64,000 bases of DNA, taken from Burkholderiaceae bacterium. Its GTDB lineage: Bacteria; Pseudomonadota; Gammaproteobacteria; Burkholderiales; Burkholderiaceae_C. Where the stretch lies: the NCBI GenBank assembly GCA_030123545.1, contig CP126124.1, positions 1,116,001 through 1,180,000 of the forward strand, read 5' to 3'. The notes under the pieces were generated by a model. It worked only from the letters and a program-made list of their open reading frames with translations, ran no database searches and was not told the origin of the DNA. This document shows, piece after piece, positions 41,515-50,567 of this stretch. Position 1 is the first letter of the stretch. Every line of letters begins with the position of its first letter. Made by a program: the position numbers and the translations under genes.

Positions 41515-42492
41515 ATGAAGAAGTTGATTCAGAAGGCTCTGGGTCTGGTGGTTTGCACCTTGGCTCTGCAGCAGGCCATCGCCGCACCCCTCAACGTCAC
41601 GCTGCTGGGCACCGGCAGCCCCGTGCCAAGCAGTGTCCGCTTCAGCCAGGCGATCCTGATCGAAGCGGGCAAAGAAAAAATCCTGGTCGACGCCGGCCGT
41701 GGCGTCACCATCCGCTTGTCGCAACTCGGCATTCCGCTGCGCGAGCTCACATCAATCTTCCTGACGCATTTGCATAGCGACCATATCGATGGCCTGCAAG
41801 ACCTGTGGTCCACCGGTTGGCTGCCGACGCCGTGGGGATCCCGCACCCAACCGCTGTCGATCTATGGCCCGGAAGGCACCGAGGCAATGACCAAGAATCT
41901 GAGCGCCGCATTCAATTGGGACATCAAGACGCGTGAAGCCGACGAGAAGCTCCCGCCGAGCGGCATTGCCTGGGATGCACATGATATTGGGCCCGGAGTC
42001 GCGTACGACCGCAACGGGGTCAAGATCACCGCGTTCCCCACACATCACGGCGATCTGATCAAGCCGAACTTCGGCTACGCGATCGAGTACGACGGCAAGA
42101 AGGTCGTAATTTCGGGCGATACGACCTACGACGAGCGCATCGCCAGGGAAGCCAAGGGGGCGGACCTCCTGATCCACGAGGTGGCGGACATCGACCCGGA
42201 CCTGCTCAAGAACTTCCCGCGCCTGAAGGAGGTCGAGGCGCACCACACATCGCCCGAGGAAGCGGGCCGCATCTTCTCGATGGCCCGCCCCAAACTGGCG
42301 GCCTTCACGCACATCATCGTCGCCAGGGCCAACGCCCCGCTGGACCTTGCTCCCACCGAGGTACGGGCGCGCACGCGCAAGACCTACAGCGGCCCGCTGG
42401 TCATCGGAGAGGATTTGATGCGCTTCGAGATCGATGGGGGTGAGGTCAAGGTGTTCGATGCGCGGCGCAAGCCCGTCTCGATGACGGAATAG
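41515..42492 (+). CDS. Exported metallo-beta-lactamase-fold hydrolase
   Basis: A 325-residue protein with a signal peptide (LGLVVCTLALQQAIA, cleavage near residue 24). Zinc site THLHSDHIDG (His85, His87, Asp89, His90), later FPTHHGD, SGDTTYDERI and FTHIIVA. The pattern resembles RNase Z-like/arylsulfatase-type MBL proteins; several such exported enzymes hydrolyse esters or lactones. In this operon it may release an aromatic substrate in the periplasm. 10 nt after the BKACE gene. Confidence 0.85.
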   Translation: MKKLIQKALGLVVCTLALQQAIAAPLNVTLLGTGSPVPSSVRFSQAILIEAGKEKILVDAGRGVTIRLSQLGIPLRELTSIFLTHLHSDHIDGLQDLWSTGWLPTPWGSRTQPLSIYGPEGTEAMTKNLSAAFNWDIKTREADEKLPPSGIAWDAHDIGPGVAYDRNGVKITAFPTHHGDLIKPNFGYAIEYDGKKVVISGDTTYDERIAREAKGADLLIHEVADIDPDLLKNFPRLKEVEAHHTSPEEAGRIFSMARPKLAAFTHIIVARANAPLDLAPTEVRARTRKTYSGPLVIGEDLMRFEIDGGEVKVFDARRKPVSMTE

Positions 42493-42511
42493 TCACTTTG
42501 AGTTGATCGCT

Positions 42512-42925
42512 ATGACAAAGGTCGGCAATGAGGTGCATCCAGTGCTGTCGTTGGAGCGGGAGCGTTGCGCCGCGCTCGCCGCTGGCGACCTGGAACGGGT
42601 CGCATCGCTGATATCGCCCCGGTTGGTCTACGTGCATTCGGTGGGGATCGTCCACAACCACGGCGAGTTCCTGCGTTTTCTGCGGGACGAGATGCGCTTC
42701 GATACCGTGGAGCGTCAGATGCTGCACGTGGTGGGCGCAACAGACGATGTCGCCTGGATGACGGGACTGATGCGGATCGAGGGAAGATGGGTTCAGGGTG
42801 GCAAGCCGCCCATCGCTTCAGTCTCGTTGGTTTCGCAGGTCTGGGCTCGCTGTGCGCAGTGCTGGCGGATGGAACTGCTTCACTCGACGCAGGTCCATGC
42901 GTCGCGCTGGCAGGTGGCGGCTTGA
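42512..42925 (+). CDS. NTF2-like (SnoaL/DUF4440) small protein
   Basis: A 137-residue cone-fold protein. ERERCAALAAGDLERVASLI, the DUF4440-like VYVHSVGIVHNHGEFLRFL, AWMTGLMRI and a C-terminal QVWARC..WRMELLHSTQVH match this family. It may bind or dehydrate a pathway intermediate. ATG 42512 preferred over TTG 42503. Last intact gene of the catabolic cluster; it abuts the collapsed paralogous region. Confidence 0.75.
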   Translation: MTKVGNEVHPVLSLERERCAALAAGDLERVASLISPRLVYVHSVGIVHNHGEFLRFLRDEMRFDTVERQMLHVVGATDDVAWMTGLMRIEGRWVQGGKPPIASVSLVSQVWARCAQCWRMELLHSTQVHASRWQVAA

Positions 42926-42975
42926 TGGCGCATGCACCGGCCTGCGATGCCTTGGCCGCAGGTCGTGGCGCAGAC

Positions 42976-43232
42976 TCACGGCTGCTCAGGTAGCTGCCCC
43001 GCGGGGAGCGGAAGCTGGCTCAACTTCCTGGCCCGCGCCACGCTCGCACCGATGGCATGCAGCGGCATGGCCAGCACTTGCCGAAGGTGCTTGCGCGGGG
43101 CATCCCCATCGAGGACCGTGACGATGGCTTGGATGATGCGCGAGAACAGCAGGTCGCGGGCTGCGCGCGGCGATGGGTAGTCCCACTCGCCGGCTTGGCG
43201 CGCCAGCTCCAGGTCGCGCACCATGTAGACGA
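42976..43232 (-). pseudogene. C-terminal remnant of a second TetR regulator
   Basis: The reading frame VRDLELARQAGEWDYP, PRAARDLL, then HLRQVLAMPLHAIGA aligns with the C-terminal half of the intact TetR at 36163-36900 (PRDLEAGRRAGEISFP, VRAARDLV, HLRDVMELILRALGV). The HTH domain and start are missing; to the right the frame runs directly into a fragment of an FAH gene on the other strand. It cannot encode a DNA-binding protein. Confidence 0.78.
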
Positions 43233-43235
43233 TCA

Positions 43236-43554
43236 CACCCACGGTCCATTTGGGCCGTGGATCGTCACTGCCGACGAAATCGGGGATCCGCACACCCTGC
43301 AATTACGCATGCGGGTCAACAGCGAAGAGCGCCAGCACACCGGCACAGGCGACATGGTCTACAACATCTGGCAGCAGATCGCCCACCTGTCGACCGTAGT
43401 GACGCTCGAGCCCGGCGACGTGCTCGCCACCGGCACCCCATCAGGCGTTGGCGTGGCGATGAAGTCTCAGCGTTTCATCAAGGCCGGCGACGTGATGCGG
43501 GTGGAAATCGACGGCATCGGTCATGTCGAAAACCTGGTCGTGGCAGAGCCGTAA
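43236..43554 (+). pseudogene. C-terminal remnant of a second FAH-family gene
   Basis: The frame THGPFGPWIVTADEIGDPHT through ATGTPSGVGVAM to GHVENLVVAEP matches residues ~183-288 of the FAH protein at 39689-40558. The N-terminal two thirds, including metal-binding residues, are gone. It begins exactly where the TetR remnant ends. The 103 bp that follow to argH show nothing recognisable. Confidence 0.82.
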
Positions 43555-43657
43555 TCTTTCGCAGCTCGGTACGACAGCGCACCTGACTGACCAACAAACG
43601 AGGACATTGCCAGAGCGGAAGGAGGCTTATGCGCCTGTTTCCGATCGGACCCTGCGC

Positions 43658-45082
43658 TCAATCCGGCGTGTTTAGTCGCCGCCGATGCCGCGCGATCTGC
43701 GCGCGCACCTGGGCCGGCGCGGTGCCGCCGATGGTGGCGCGCGCGTCGAGCGAGCCGCGCAGGCTCAAGGCGTCGTACACGTCCTTGTCGATGCGCGCAT
43801 CGAACCCGCGCAGCACATCGAGCGGCAGTTCCGACAGGTCGGCCTGCTTTGCGATGGCCGCCTTCACCGCCTTCGCCACCGTTTCGTGCGCGTCGCGAAA
43901 CGGTACGCCCTTGCGCACCAGGTAGTCGGCCAGATCGGTCGCGGTCGCGTAGCCGCGCTGCGCGGCCGCTTCCATCGCCGGTGCGCGCACCGTGATGCCG
44001 CCGGCCAGCTCGGCGAAGATGCGCAGCGTGTCGGCCAGCGTGTCGACCGTGTCGAACAGCGGCTCCTTGTCTTCCTGGTTGTCCTTGTTGTAGGCGAGCG
44101 GCTGGCCCTTCATCAGCGTGATGAGGCCCATCAGGTGACCGACCACGCGCCCGGTCTTGCCGCGCGCGAGCTCGGGCACGTCCGGGTTCTTCTTCTGCGG
44201 CATGATCGACGAGCCGGTGCAAAAGCGATCCGCCAGGTCGATGAAGCCGACGCTCTGGTTCATCCACAGCACCAGCTCTTCGGACAGACGGCTCACGTGC
44301 ACCATGGCGAGGCTCGCCGCCGCGGTGAATTCGATCGCGAAGTCGCGGTCGCTGACCGCGTCCAGGCTGTTCTCGCACAGGCAGGGGCGGCCGCGCTCGT
44401 CGACCATGGCGAGCGTGCGCGCGACCCGCTCGCGGTCCAGCGGGTAGCTGGTGCCGGCCAGCGCCGCCGCGCCCAGCGGCAGCCGGTTCACGCGCCGGCG
44501 CACCTCGGTCATGCGATCAAAGTCGCGGCTGAACATTTCGACATACGCTAGCATGTGGTGGCCGAAGCTCACCGGCTGCGCGACCTGCAGGTGCGTGAAG
44601 CCCGGCATGATCACGTCCGCGTGGCGCTCGGCGAGGTCCACCAGCGCCTTTTGCAGCGCGGTCAGCAGCACCGCGATGGCGTCGATCTCGCCGCGCAGCC
44701 ACAGGCGCACGTCGGTCGCGACCTGGTCGTTGCGGCTGCGCCCGGTGTGCAGCCGCTTGCCGGCATCGCCGACCAGTTCGGTCAGGCGGGCCTCGATGTT
44801 CAGGTGCACGTCTTCGAGCTCGAGCTTCCAGGCGAACGCGCCCGATTCGATCTCCTGGCGGATCTGCGCCATGCCGCGCGCGATCGCCGCATGATCCTCC
44901 GCCGAGATGATGCCTTGCGCGGCCAGCATCTCCGCATGCGCGAGGCTGCCCTCGATGTCGGCCTGCCACAACCTTCGATCGAACGCCACGCTGGCGGTGT
45001 AGCGCTGCACCAGCTCGCTCATCGGCTCGGAGAACAGCCCCGACCAGGCCTGTGACTTTTTACCGAGCTGGTTCGAGGACAT
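43658..45082 (-). CDS. argH: Argininosuccinate lyase
   Basis: A 474-residue fumarase-superfamily enzyme cleaving argininosuccinate to arginine and fumarate. Signature GSSIMPQKKNPDVPELARGK, LHTGRSRNDQVATDVRLW, and GFTHLQVAQPVSFGHH. Full length. Its ATG (45082-45080) lies in a CATG shared with a possible start of the divergent kinase gene. The argH / AlgZ-AlgR / hem order is familiar from pseudomonads and beta-proteobacteria. Confidence 0.97.
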   Translation of the reverse strand: MSSNQLGKKSQAWSGLFSEPMSELVQRYTASVAFDRRLWQADIEGSLAHAEMLAAQGIISAEDHAAIARGMAQIRQEIESGAFAWKLELEDVHLNIEARLTELVGDAGKRLHTGRSRNDQVATDVRLWLRGEIDAIAVLLTALQKALVDLAERHADVIMPGFTHLQVAQPVSFGHHMLAYVEMFSRDFDRMTEVRRRVNRLPLGAAALAGTSYPLDRERVARTLAMVDERGRPCLCENSLDAVSDRDFAIEFTAAASLAMVHVSRLSEELVLWMNQSVGFIDLADRFCTGSSIMPQKKNPDVPELARGKTGRVVGHLMGLITLMKGQPLAYNKDNQEDKEPLFDTVDTLADTLRIFAELAGGITVRAPAMEAAAQRGYATATDLADYLVRKGVPFRDAHETVAKAVKAAIAKQADLSELPLDVLRGFDARIDKDVYDALSLRGSLDARATIGGTAPAQVRAQIARHRRRLNTPD

Positions 45083-45101
45083 GTGGCGCAAAATCCGGTG
45101 G

Positions 45102-46157
45102 ATGCGGGACTCGCAAATTCTATCGGCGTTCTCCGATCTGCCGGCTCCCGGCGCGGACCTGCCGGCGGCGGCCGCGCCGGCTGCGCCGGCCGCGACGCTG
45201 GTGTTCGACGCCTGCCATGTCGGCGTGATCCTGCGCGCGGTGCTGTTCGTCGAGGCGGTGGTCGGGGTCGGCCTGACGTTTGCCGCCGGTACCTTCGCCG
45301 ACTGGCTGTCGCAACTGTCGCTGATCACCGGTGCCGCGCTGCCGGCGACGCTGGTTTGGCTGGTGGCCGCTTGCAGCCTGAAGCGCCCGCTGGCGCGCCT
45401 CGCGCGGCCCGCGCAGTACGCGGCTGGCGTTGCGCTCGGCGCGGGCGCCGGGTTGTACGGCTGCGGCATGCTGGTGCTGGTGCGGCTCGCCGAGCGTCCG
45501 CCGTGGCTGGCCAGCGCCTGCCTGGGCGCGCTGCTGGCGGCGCTGCTGGTGGTCGCGCTGGTGCTGCGCGCGAAGGGCCGCACCCCGGCCGAGACCACCG
45601 CGCGCCTGGCCGAACTGCAGGCGCGCATCCGCCCGCATTTTCTGTTCAATACGCTCAACAGCGCGATCGCGCTGGTACGCGCCGAGCCGGCGCGCGCCGA
45701 GGCGATGCTGGAAGACCTGAGCGACCTGTTCCGCCATGCGCTGGCCGACCCCGGCGAGTCGGTCACGCTGGCGCAGGAGATCGCGCTGGCGCAGCGCTAT
45801 CTGGCGATCGAACAGATCCGCTTCGGCACGCGCATGCGGGTCGAGTGGGCGCTGGACCCGCGCGCCGACGCCGCGCTGCTGCCGCCGCTGCTCCTGCAGC
45901 CGCTGGTTGAGAACGCGGTGCGGCACGGCGTCGAGCCCAGCGCCGATGGCGCGCAGCTGAAGATCTCGACCCAGCGGCGCGGCTCGAGCGTGGTGATCAA
46001 GGTCACCAACACGGTGGCGGCGCAGGGCCGCCGCGGCAATGGCGTGGCGCTGGAGAACGTGCGCGACCGCCTGAGCCTGCTGCACGACGTGCAGGGGCGC
46101 TTCCAGACCGTGCTGAAGGACGGCGTGTTCCAGGCGCGGATCGAGGTGCCGGCGTGA
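45102..46157 (+). CDS. LytS/AlgZ-type sensor histidine kinase
   Basis: About 351 residues from ATG 45102; ATG 45081 is in frame and would give 358 residues, overlapping the argH start codon by two bases. N-terminal membrane domain with four hydrophobic segments, then the His_kinase motif RIRPHFLFNTLNSAIAL, LLLQPLVENAVRHGVEP and NGVALENVRDRL. Such kinases lack classical H-box phosphorylation details and pair with LytTR regulators. It is followed 49 bp later by the LytTR regulator. Confidence 0.9.
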   Translation: MRDSQILSAFSDLPAPGADLPAAAAPAAPAATLVFDACHVGVILRAVLFVEAVVGVGLTFAAGTFADWLSQLSLITGAALPATLVWLVAACSLKRPLARLARPAQYAAGVALGAGAGLYGCGMLVLVRLAERPPWLASACLGALLAALLVVALVLRAKGRTPAETTARLAELQARIRPHFLFNTLNSAIALVRAEPARAEAMLEDLSDLFRHALADPGESVTLAQEIALAQRYLAIEQIRFGTRMRVEWALDPRADAALLPPLLLQPLVENAVRHGVEPSADGAQLKISTQRRGSSVVIKVTNTVAAQGRRGNGVALENVRDRLSLLHDVQGRFQTVLKDGVFQARIEVPA

Positions 46158-46206
46158 GCGATGAGAGCGCCGTGGAGACTGCGGTCGATCGCGTGCGGAC
46201 CGCGCG

Positions 46207-46947
46207 ATGAGCCTGCGCGTGCTGATCGTCGACGACGAGCCGCTGGCCCGCGCGCGGCTGCGTGCGCTGCTCTCGGACTGCCGCACGCCGGCGGTGGTGC
46301 TCGGCGGCGAAGCGGCGAACGCGGCGGAGGCGGTGGCGCTGCTCCAGAACAAGGCGTTCGACGCGGCGCTGCTCGATATCAACATGCCGGGCGCCGACGG
46401 CCTCGCGCTCGCGCAGACGCTGCGCGGCCTGCCGCGGCCGCCGGCGCTGGTGTTCGTGACCGCGCATGCCGAGCATGCGGTGACCGCGTTCGAGCTCGAC
46501 GCGGCGGACTACCTGACGAAGCCGGTGCGGCTCGAACGGCTGCAGGCAGCGCTACAAAAAGTAGAGCGACTTGCCAACAACCGACAAGGACTTACGGCCG
46601 ATTTGGCGCAGGAAATGCTGCTCGTTCAGGCGCGCGGCCGCATCGAGCGCGTGCCGCTGGCCGAGGTCGTGTACTTCAAGTCGGAACAGAAATACGTCAC
46701 CGTGCGCACGGCTGCGCGCAGCTACGTGCTCGACGAGAGCCTGAACGCGCTGGAGGAACGCCACGCGCCGCGCTTCATGCGCATCCACCGCAATGCGCTG
46801 GTCGCGCGGCTCGCGCTGCGCGCGCTCGAGCGGCATTTCGACCCGGATGAGGGCGAAGGCTGGGCGGTGCGCCTCGCAGGCGTGGACGAACTGCTGACCG
46901 TGTCGCGCCGCCAGCTGGTGGCCGTGCGCGAGGCGATCGGCGGCTGA
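46207..46947 (+). CDS. LytTR-type response regulator (AlgR-like)
   Basis: A 246-residue protein. Receiver domain with VDDEPLARARLRALL, LLDINMPGADG (phospho-Asp near residue 58), TAHAEHAVTAFELDAADYL and KPV; LytTR DNA-binding domain from about 130 (VYFKSEQKYVTVRTA, FMRIHRNALVA). The inter-domain linker LQKVERLANNRQ is encoded by a copy of the dispersed mini-repeat. Partner of the upstream kinase. Confidence 0.93.
   Translation: MSLRVLIVDDEPLARARLRALLSDCRTPAVVLGGEAANAAEAVALLQNKAFDAALLDINMPGADGLALAQTLRGLPRPPALVFVTAHAEHAVTAFELDAADYLTKPVRLERLQAALQKVERLANNRQGLTADLAQEMLLVQARGRIERVPLAEVVYFKSEQKYVTVRTAARSYVLDESLNALEERHAPRFMRIHRNALVARLALRALERHFDPDEGEGWAVRLAGVDELLTVSRRQLVAVREAIGG
46551..46575 (+). repeat. 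Mini-repeat copy inside the AlgR-like gene
   Basis: GCTACAAAAAGTAGAGCGAC followed by TTGCC. Nearly identical to 59129-59153 in the acyl-CoA ligase gene and in the same reading frame (LQKVERLA versus LQKTERLA). Confidence 0.6.
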
Positions 46948-46955
46948 CGGCCGGG

Positions 46956-47498
46956 CTATTTCAACGTACGGAACACATGGTCCCAGAACGAGGTCGTGAC
47001 GCCGTAATAGCCGGTCGCGCCGCGGCGATGATGCATCGCATGAGCGTGCTGGCGCGCGTACATCCAGCGTCCGCCGCCGCGCCAATGGTGCACCGCGTGG
47101 TGCATGCACGAGTAGCCGAGATAGCCGGTCATCACGCCCAGCGTCAGCGCGGCGGCGCGCCAGCGGTCGCCCAGCAGCAGCGCGGGCAGGAACACCAGCA
47201 GCACGATCAGCGCGGCGCTGACCGCGGTCGGCGTGCAGATCAGCGCGGTCGGGCGTTCGTGGTGCGCCGCGTGCCACACGGAAAACGGCGGCAGGCCGTG
47301 CAGCACGAAGCGATGCGCCAGGTATTCCAGCAGGCTCCAGCTGAGCAGGCCCAGCGCGATCAACGCGCCCATCGCCGCACGCTCGGAGGGCGGACCGGCG
47401 ACGCCGATCAGGCCGGCCAGCAGCGCCACCGCCAACCCGTGGATCACGAAGTCGGCGGCATAGGCCAAGCGGCTGTGTTCGAGTGCAGAGCTTCCCAT
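46956..47498 (-). CDS. Fatty acid hydroxylase / sterol desaturase-family membrane protein
   Basis: A 180-residue membrane protein with histidine clusters HRFVLH, HAAHHER, HHAVHH and HAMHHR, the di-iron ligand set of the fatty-acid hydroxylase superfamily. About four membrane segments. It would hydroxylate or desaturate lipid or carotenoid chains at the membrane. Convergent with the AlgR-like gene (8 bp apart) and upstream of nothing else; substrate unknown. Confidence 0.85.
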   Translation of the reverse strand: MGSSALEHSRLAYAADFVIHGLAVALLAGLIGVAGPPSERAAMGALIALGLLSWSLLEYLAHRFVLHGLPPFSVWHAAHHERPTALICTPTAVSAALIVLLVFLPALLLGDRWRAAALTLGVMTGYLGYSCMHHAVHHWRGGGRWMYARQHAHAMHHRRGATGYYGVTTSFWDHVFRTLK

Positions 47499-47611
47499 GC
47501 ACCACCCATTCCAACTTGTTGCGAGCTTTTGTTCTACCTTTCGCCGGTGTGGCTCGCACCACCCCAGCGGCTTCAATCTTACGCGTTCGGCACCATGCAC
47601 GGGCCGTGGGG

Positions 47612-50476
47612 TCATCCGGTGTTGCGCAGTCCCGCGGCAATGCCGTTGATCGAGATGTGGATGCCGCGGCGCACCCGCTCATCGGCTTCGCCGGCGCGGT
47701 GGCGGCGCATCAACTCCACCTGCAGGTGGTGCAGCGGGTCGATGTACGGGAAGCGGTGCCGGATCGAGCGCGCCAGCGCCGCGTTGTGCGCGAGCCGCTG
47801 GCGCTCCTCGGTGATCAGCGCCAGCGCCTCGACGGTGCGCTGCCACTCGGCCTCGATCGCGCCGAACACCCGGCGCCGCAGCCGCGCGTCGGGCACCAGA
47901 TCGGCGTAGCGCGACGCCAGCGCCAGATCGCTCTTGGCCAGCACCATGTCGATGTTGGAGAGCAGCGTGCGGAAAAACGGCCATTCTTGATACATTTTCC
48001 GTAGCAATGCGAGCGCTTCCTTGCTCGACCCGTGGCCATTTTGATGCAGGAACGCGTGCACCGCGCCGCCGAAGCCGTACCAGCCGGGCAACGTGAGGCG
48101 GCACTGGCCCCAGCTGAAGCCCCAGGGAATCGCGCGCAGGTCTTCGATGCGCTGCGAGGCCTTGCGCGACGCCGGCCGCGAGCCGATATTGAGTTCGGCG
48201 ATTTCGCGGATCGGCGTCGCGTTGTAGAAGTATTCGGCAAAGCCGTTCGTCTCGTAGACCAGCGCGCGGTACGCGGCCATGCTGCGCTGCGACAGTTCGT
48301 CGGCCGCGGCCAGGAACGCCGCGCTCGCAGCCCGGGTCGGCTGCAGCAGCGTGGCCTCCAGCGTGGCCGCGACCAGCGTCTCCAGATTGCGCCGGCCGAT
48401 CTCGGGGTTCGCGTACTTGGACGCGATCACCTCGCCCTGCTCGGTCAGGCGGATCTGGCCGCGCACCGTGCCCGGCGGCTGCGCCAGGATCGCCTGGTAG
48501 CTCGGGCCGCCGCCGCGGCCGACGGTGCCGCCGCGGCCGTGGAACAGCCGCAGCCGGATGCCGTGGCTGGCCGCGAGTTCGTCGAACAGCTCGACCAGCG
48601 CGATCTCGGCGCGGTACAGCTCCCAGTTGCTGGTGAAGATGCCGCCGTCCTTGTTGCTGTCGGAGTAGCCGAGCATGATGTCCTGCTCGGCGCCGGAGCG
48701 CTGCATCAGCGCGGCCACGCCGGGCAGCGCGTAGAACTGGCGCATCACCGGCGCGGCATTGCGCAGATCCTCGATGGTCTCGAACAGCGGCACGACGATC
48801 AGGTCGCAGCGCGTGTGTTCGTCGTCCAGCACCCCCTGCATCAGGCCCGCCTCCTGCATCAGCAGCAACACCTCGAGCAAGTCGCTTACCGTCTCGGTGT
48901 GGCTGATGATGTAGTGGCGGATCGCGGCCTCGCCGAACTGCTCGCGCAGCTCGCGCGCGGCTTCGAAGATCGCGAGTTCGCGCTGCGTCCAGGCCGAGTA
49001 CGGCACGCCGCGCACGCGCAGCGCGCGCGCGTCGTTCAGCAGGCCCAGCAGCAGCGTGCGCCGCGCGGGCTCATCGAGCCGTGAATAGTCCGGCTCGATG
49101 CGCGCGGCGGCGAGCAGCTCGGCGACCACCCGCTCGTGCTGATCCGAACTCTGGCGCAGGTCGATCGTCGCGAGGTGGAAGCCGAACACCTGGGCGGCGC
49201 GGATCAGCGCATGCAGCCGCTGCGCGACCAGCGCCGCGCCGCGGTGCGCGAGCAGCGAGGCCTCGATCGTGCGCAGGTCGCGCAGAAAATCCTCGGCCTT
49301 CAGGTACGGATCCTGCGGCGCGACCGCGTGGCGCGCCGCGTCGCCGCCGGTCAGCGCCTTCAGCGTCGCGGCCAAGCGCGCATAGACGCCGGTGAGCGCG
49401 CGCCGGTACGGCTCGTCGCGGCGGTGTTCGTTGGTGTCGGGCGAGCGCTCGGCCAGCGCCTGCATCTCGGGGCTGACCTGCACCAAGAGCGCCGACAGCG
49501 ACAGCTCGCCGCCGAGCCGGTGCACCTCGGTCAGCTGATGCCGCAGCGCGACCTCGGCCTGGCGCCGCAGCGCGTAGCGCAGCGTGTCGGCGTCGACGTT
49601 CGGGTTGCCGTCGCGATCGCCGCCGATCCATTGCCCCATGCGCAGGAATGCGTGCACGTCGTGGCCGCCGAGCTCGGCTTCCAGCGCCTCGTACAAGCGC
49701 GGGATCTCGCGCAGGAACGTCGCCTCGTAATAGCTGAGCGCGTTCTCGACCTCGTCCATCACGGTCAGTTTGGAGAAGCGCAGCAGCCGCGTGTGCCACA
49801 GCTGCATCACCCGCGCGCGCAACTGCGCCTCGTTCGCTTCAAGCTCGCGCGGCGTCAGCGCGTCGCGGCCGGCGCCGTACGATGCCGCGCGCTGGCGGAT
49901 CTCGTCGCGCGTGGCCAGCAGCAGGGCGATCTCGCGCTCGGCGTCGAGCAGGCTCTTGCGCTGCACCTCGGTCGGGTGCGCGGTCAGCACCGGCGACAGG
50001 TAGGCCTGCGCCAGCGCCTCGGCGACGGCCTTTGGCGCGATGCCGGCCGCGCGCAGCCGCGCGAACGCGACCTCGATGCTGCCTTGCTGCGCGCTGCCCA
50101 AGCGCTCGTGCACCGCGCGGCGGCGGATATGGTGCCGGTCCTCGGCCAGGTTCGCGAGGTGGCTGAAGTAGGTGAACGCGCGGATCACGCTGACCGCCTG
50201 CGCGCCGCTCAGGCCCTTCAGCAGTTTCTTCAGCGCCTGGTCGGCGCGCGCGTCGGCGTCGCGGCGGAACGCGACCGAGAGCTTGCGCACCTGCTCGACG
50301 AGCTCGTAGGCGGCGACGCCGTCCTGCTCGCGGATCACGTCGCCGAGGATGCGCCCGAGCAGCCGGATGTCCTCGACCAGCGGGCGCTCGTTGTCGCGCC
50401 GGTCCTGCGCCGGGTGTGCGCGGGCCGGCCGTTCGGCGGCGGCGGGGTCTGTATCTGCGCGGGTCCGGGTCGTCAT
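47612..50476 (-). CDS. ppc: Phosphoenolpyruvate carboxylase
   Basis: A 954-residue enzyme making oxaloacetate from PEP and bicarbonate. Catalytic His in LTAHPTEVQRKS near residue 165, the FHGRGGTVGRGGGPSY loop near 610 and a C-terminal SINGIAAGLRNTG. Full length. Divergent from hemC with a 91-bp gap. The stretch near 47990 (encoding LLRKMYQEW) is AT-rich and mini-repeat-like but matches a normal ppc motif. Confidence 0.97.
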   Translation of the reverse strand: MTTRTRADTDPAAAERPARAHPAQDRRDNERPLVEDIRLLGRILGDVIREQDGVAAYELVEQVRKLSVAFRRDADARADQALKKLLKGLSGAQAVSVIRAFTYFSHLANLAEDRHHIRRRAVHERLGSAQQGSIEVAFARLRAAGIAPKAVAEALAQAYLSPVLTAHPTEVQRKSLLDAEREIALLLATRDEIRQRAASYGAGRDALTPRELEANEAQLRARVMQLWHTRLLRFSKLTVMDEVENALSYYEATFLREIPRLYEALEAELGGHDVHAFLRMGQWIGGDRDGNPNVDADTLRYALRRQAEVALRHQLTEVHRLGGELSLSALLVQVSPEMQALAERSPDTNEHRRDEPYRRALTGVYARLAATLKALTGGDAARHAVAPQDPYLKAEDFLRDLRTIEASLLAHRGAALVAQRLHALIRAAQVFGFHLATIDLRQSSDQHERVVAELLAAARIEPDYSRLDEPARRTLLLGLLNDARALRVRGVPYSAWTQRELAIFEAARELREQFGEAAIRHYIISHTETVSDLLEVLLLMQEAGLMQGVLDDEHTRCDLIVVPLFETIEDLRNAAPVMRQFYALPGVAALMQRSGAEQDIMLGYSDSNKDGGIFTSNWELYRAEIALVELFDELAASHGIRLRLFHGRGGTVGRGGGPSYQAILAQPPGTVRGQIRLTEQGEVIASKYANPEIGRRNLETLVAATLEATLLQPTRAASAAFLAAADELSQRSMAAYRALVYETNGFAEYFYNATPIREIAELNIGSRPASRKASQRIEDLRAIPWGFSWGQCRLTLPGWYGFGGAVHAFLHQNGHGSSKEALALLRKMYQEWPFFRTLLSNIDMVLAKSDLALASRYADLVPDARLRRRVFGAIEAEWQRTVEALALITEERQRLAHNAALARSIRHRFPYIDPLHHLQVELMRRHRAGEADERVRRGIHISINGIAAGLRNTG

Positions 50477-50567
50477 CGGGGCTTCATCCTTGTCGCCGTC
50501 GCGGGCGTTCGTGCGGCGAAATTCCGCATGCTAGCATCGGCCATCCCTCCCGTAAGAGCAGCTTCAG

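Noticed and set aside
41596..42500. Possible RNase Z assignment for the metallo-beta-lactamase-fold gene
   Set aside because: The protein has a clear signal peptide and lies in a catabolic operon, so a tRNA-processing role in the cytoplasm is unlikely.
47985..48010. Mini-repeat-like AT-rich stretch inside ppc
   Set aside because: The encoded LLRKMYQEW matches a normally conserved PEP carboxylase segment, so repeat origin is not needed.
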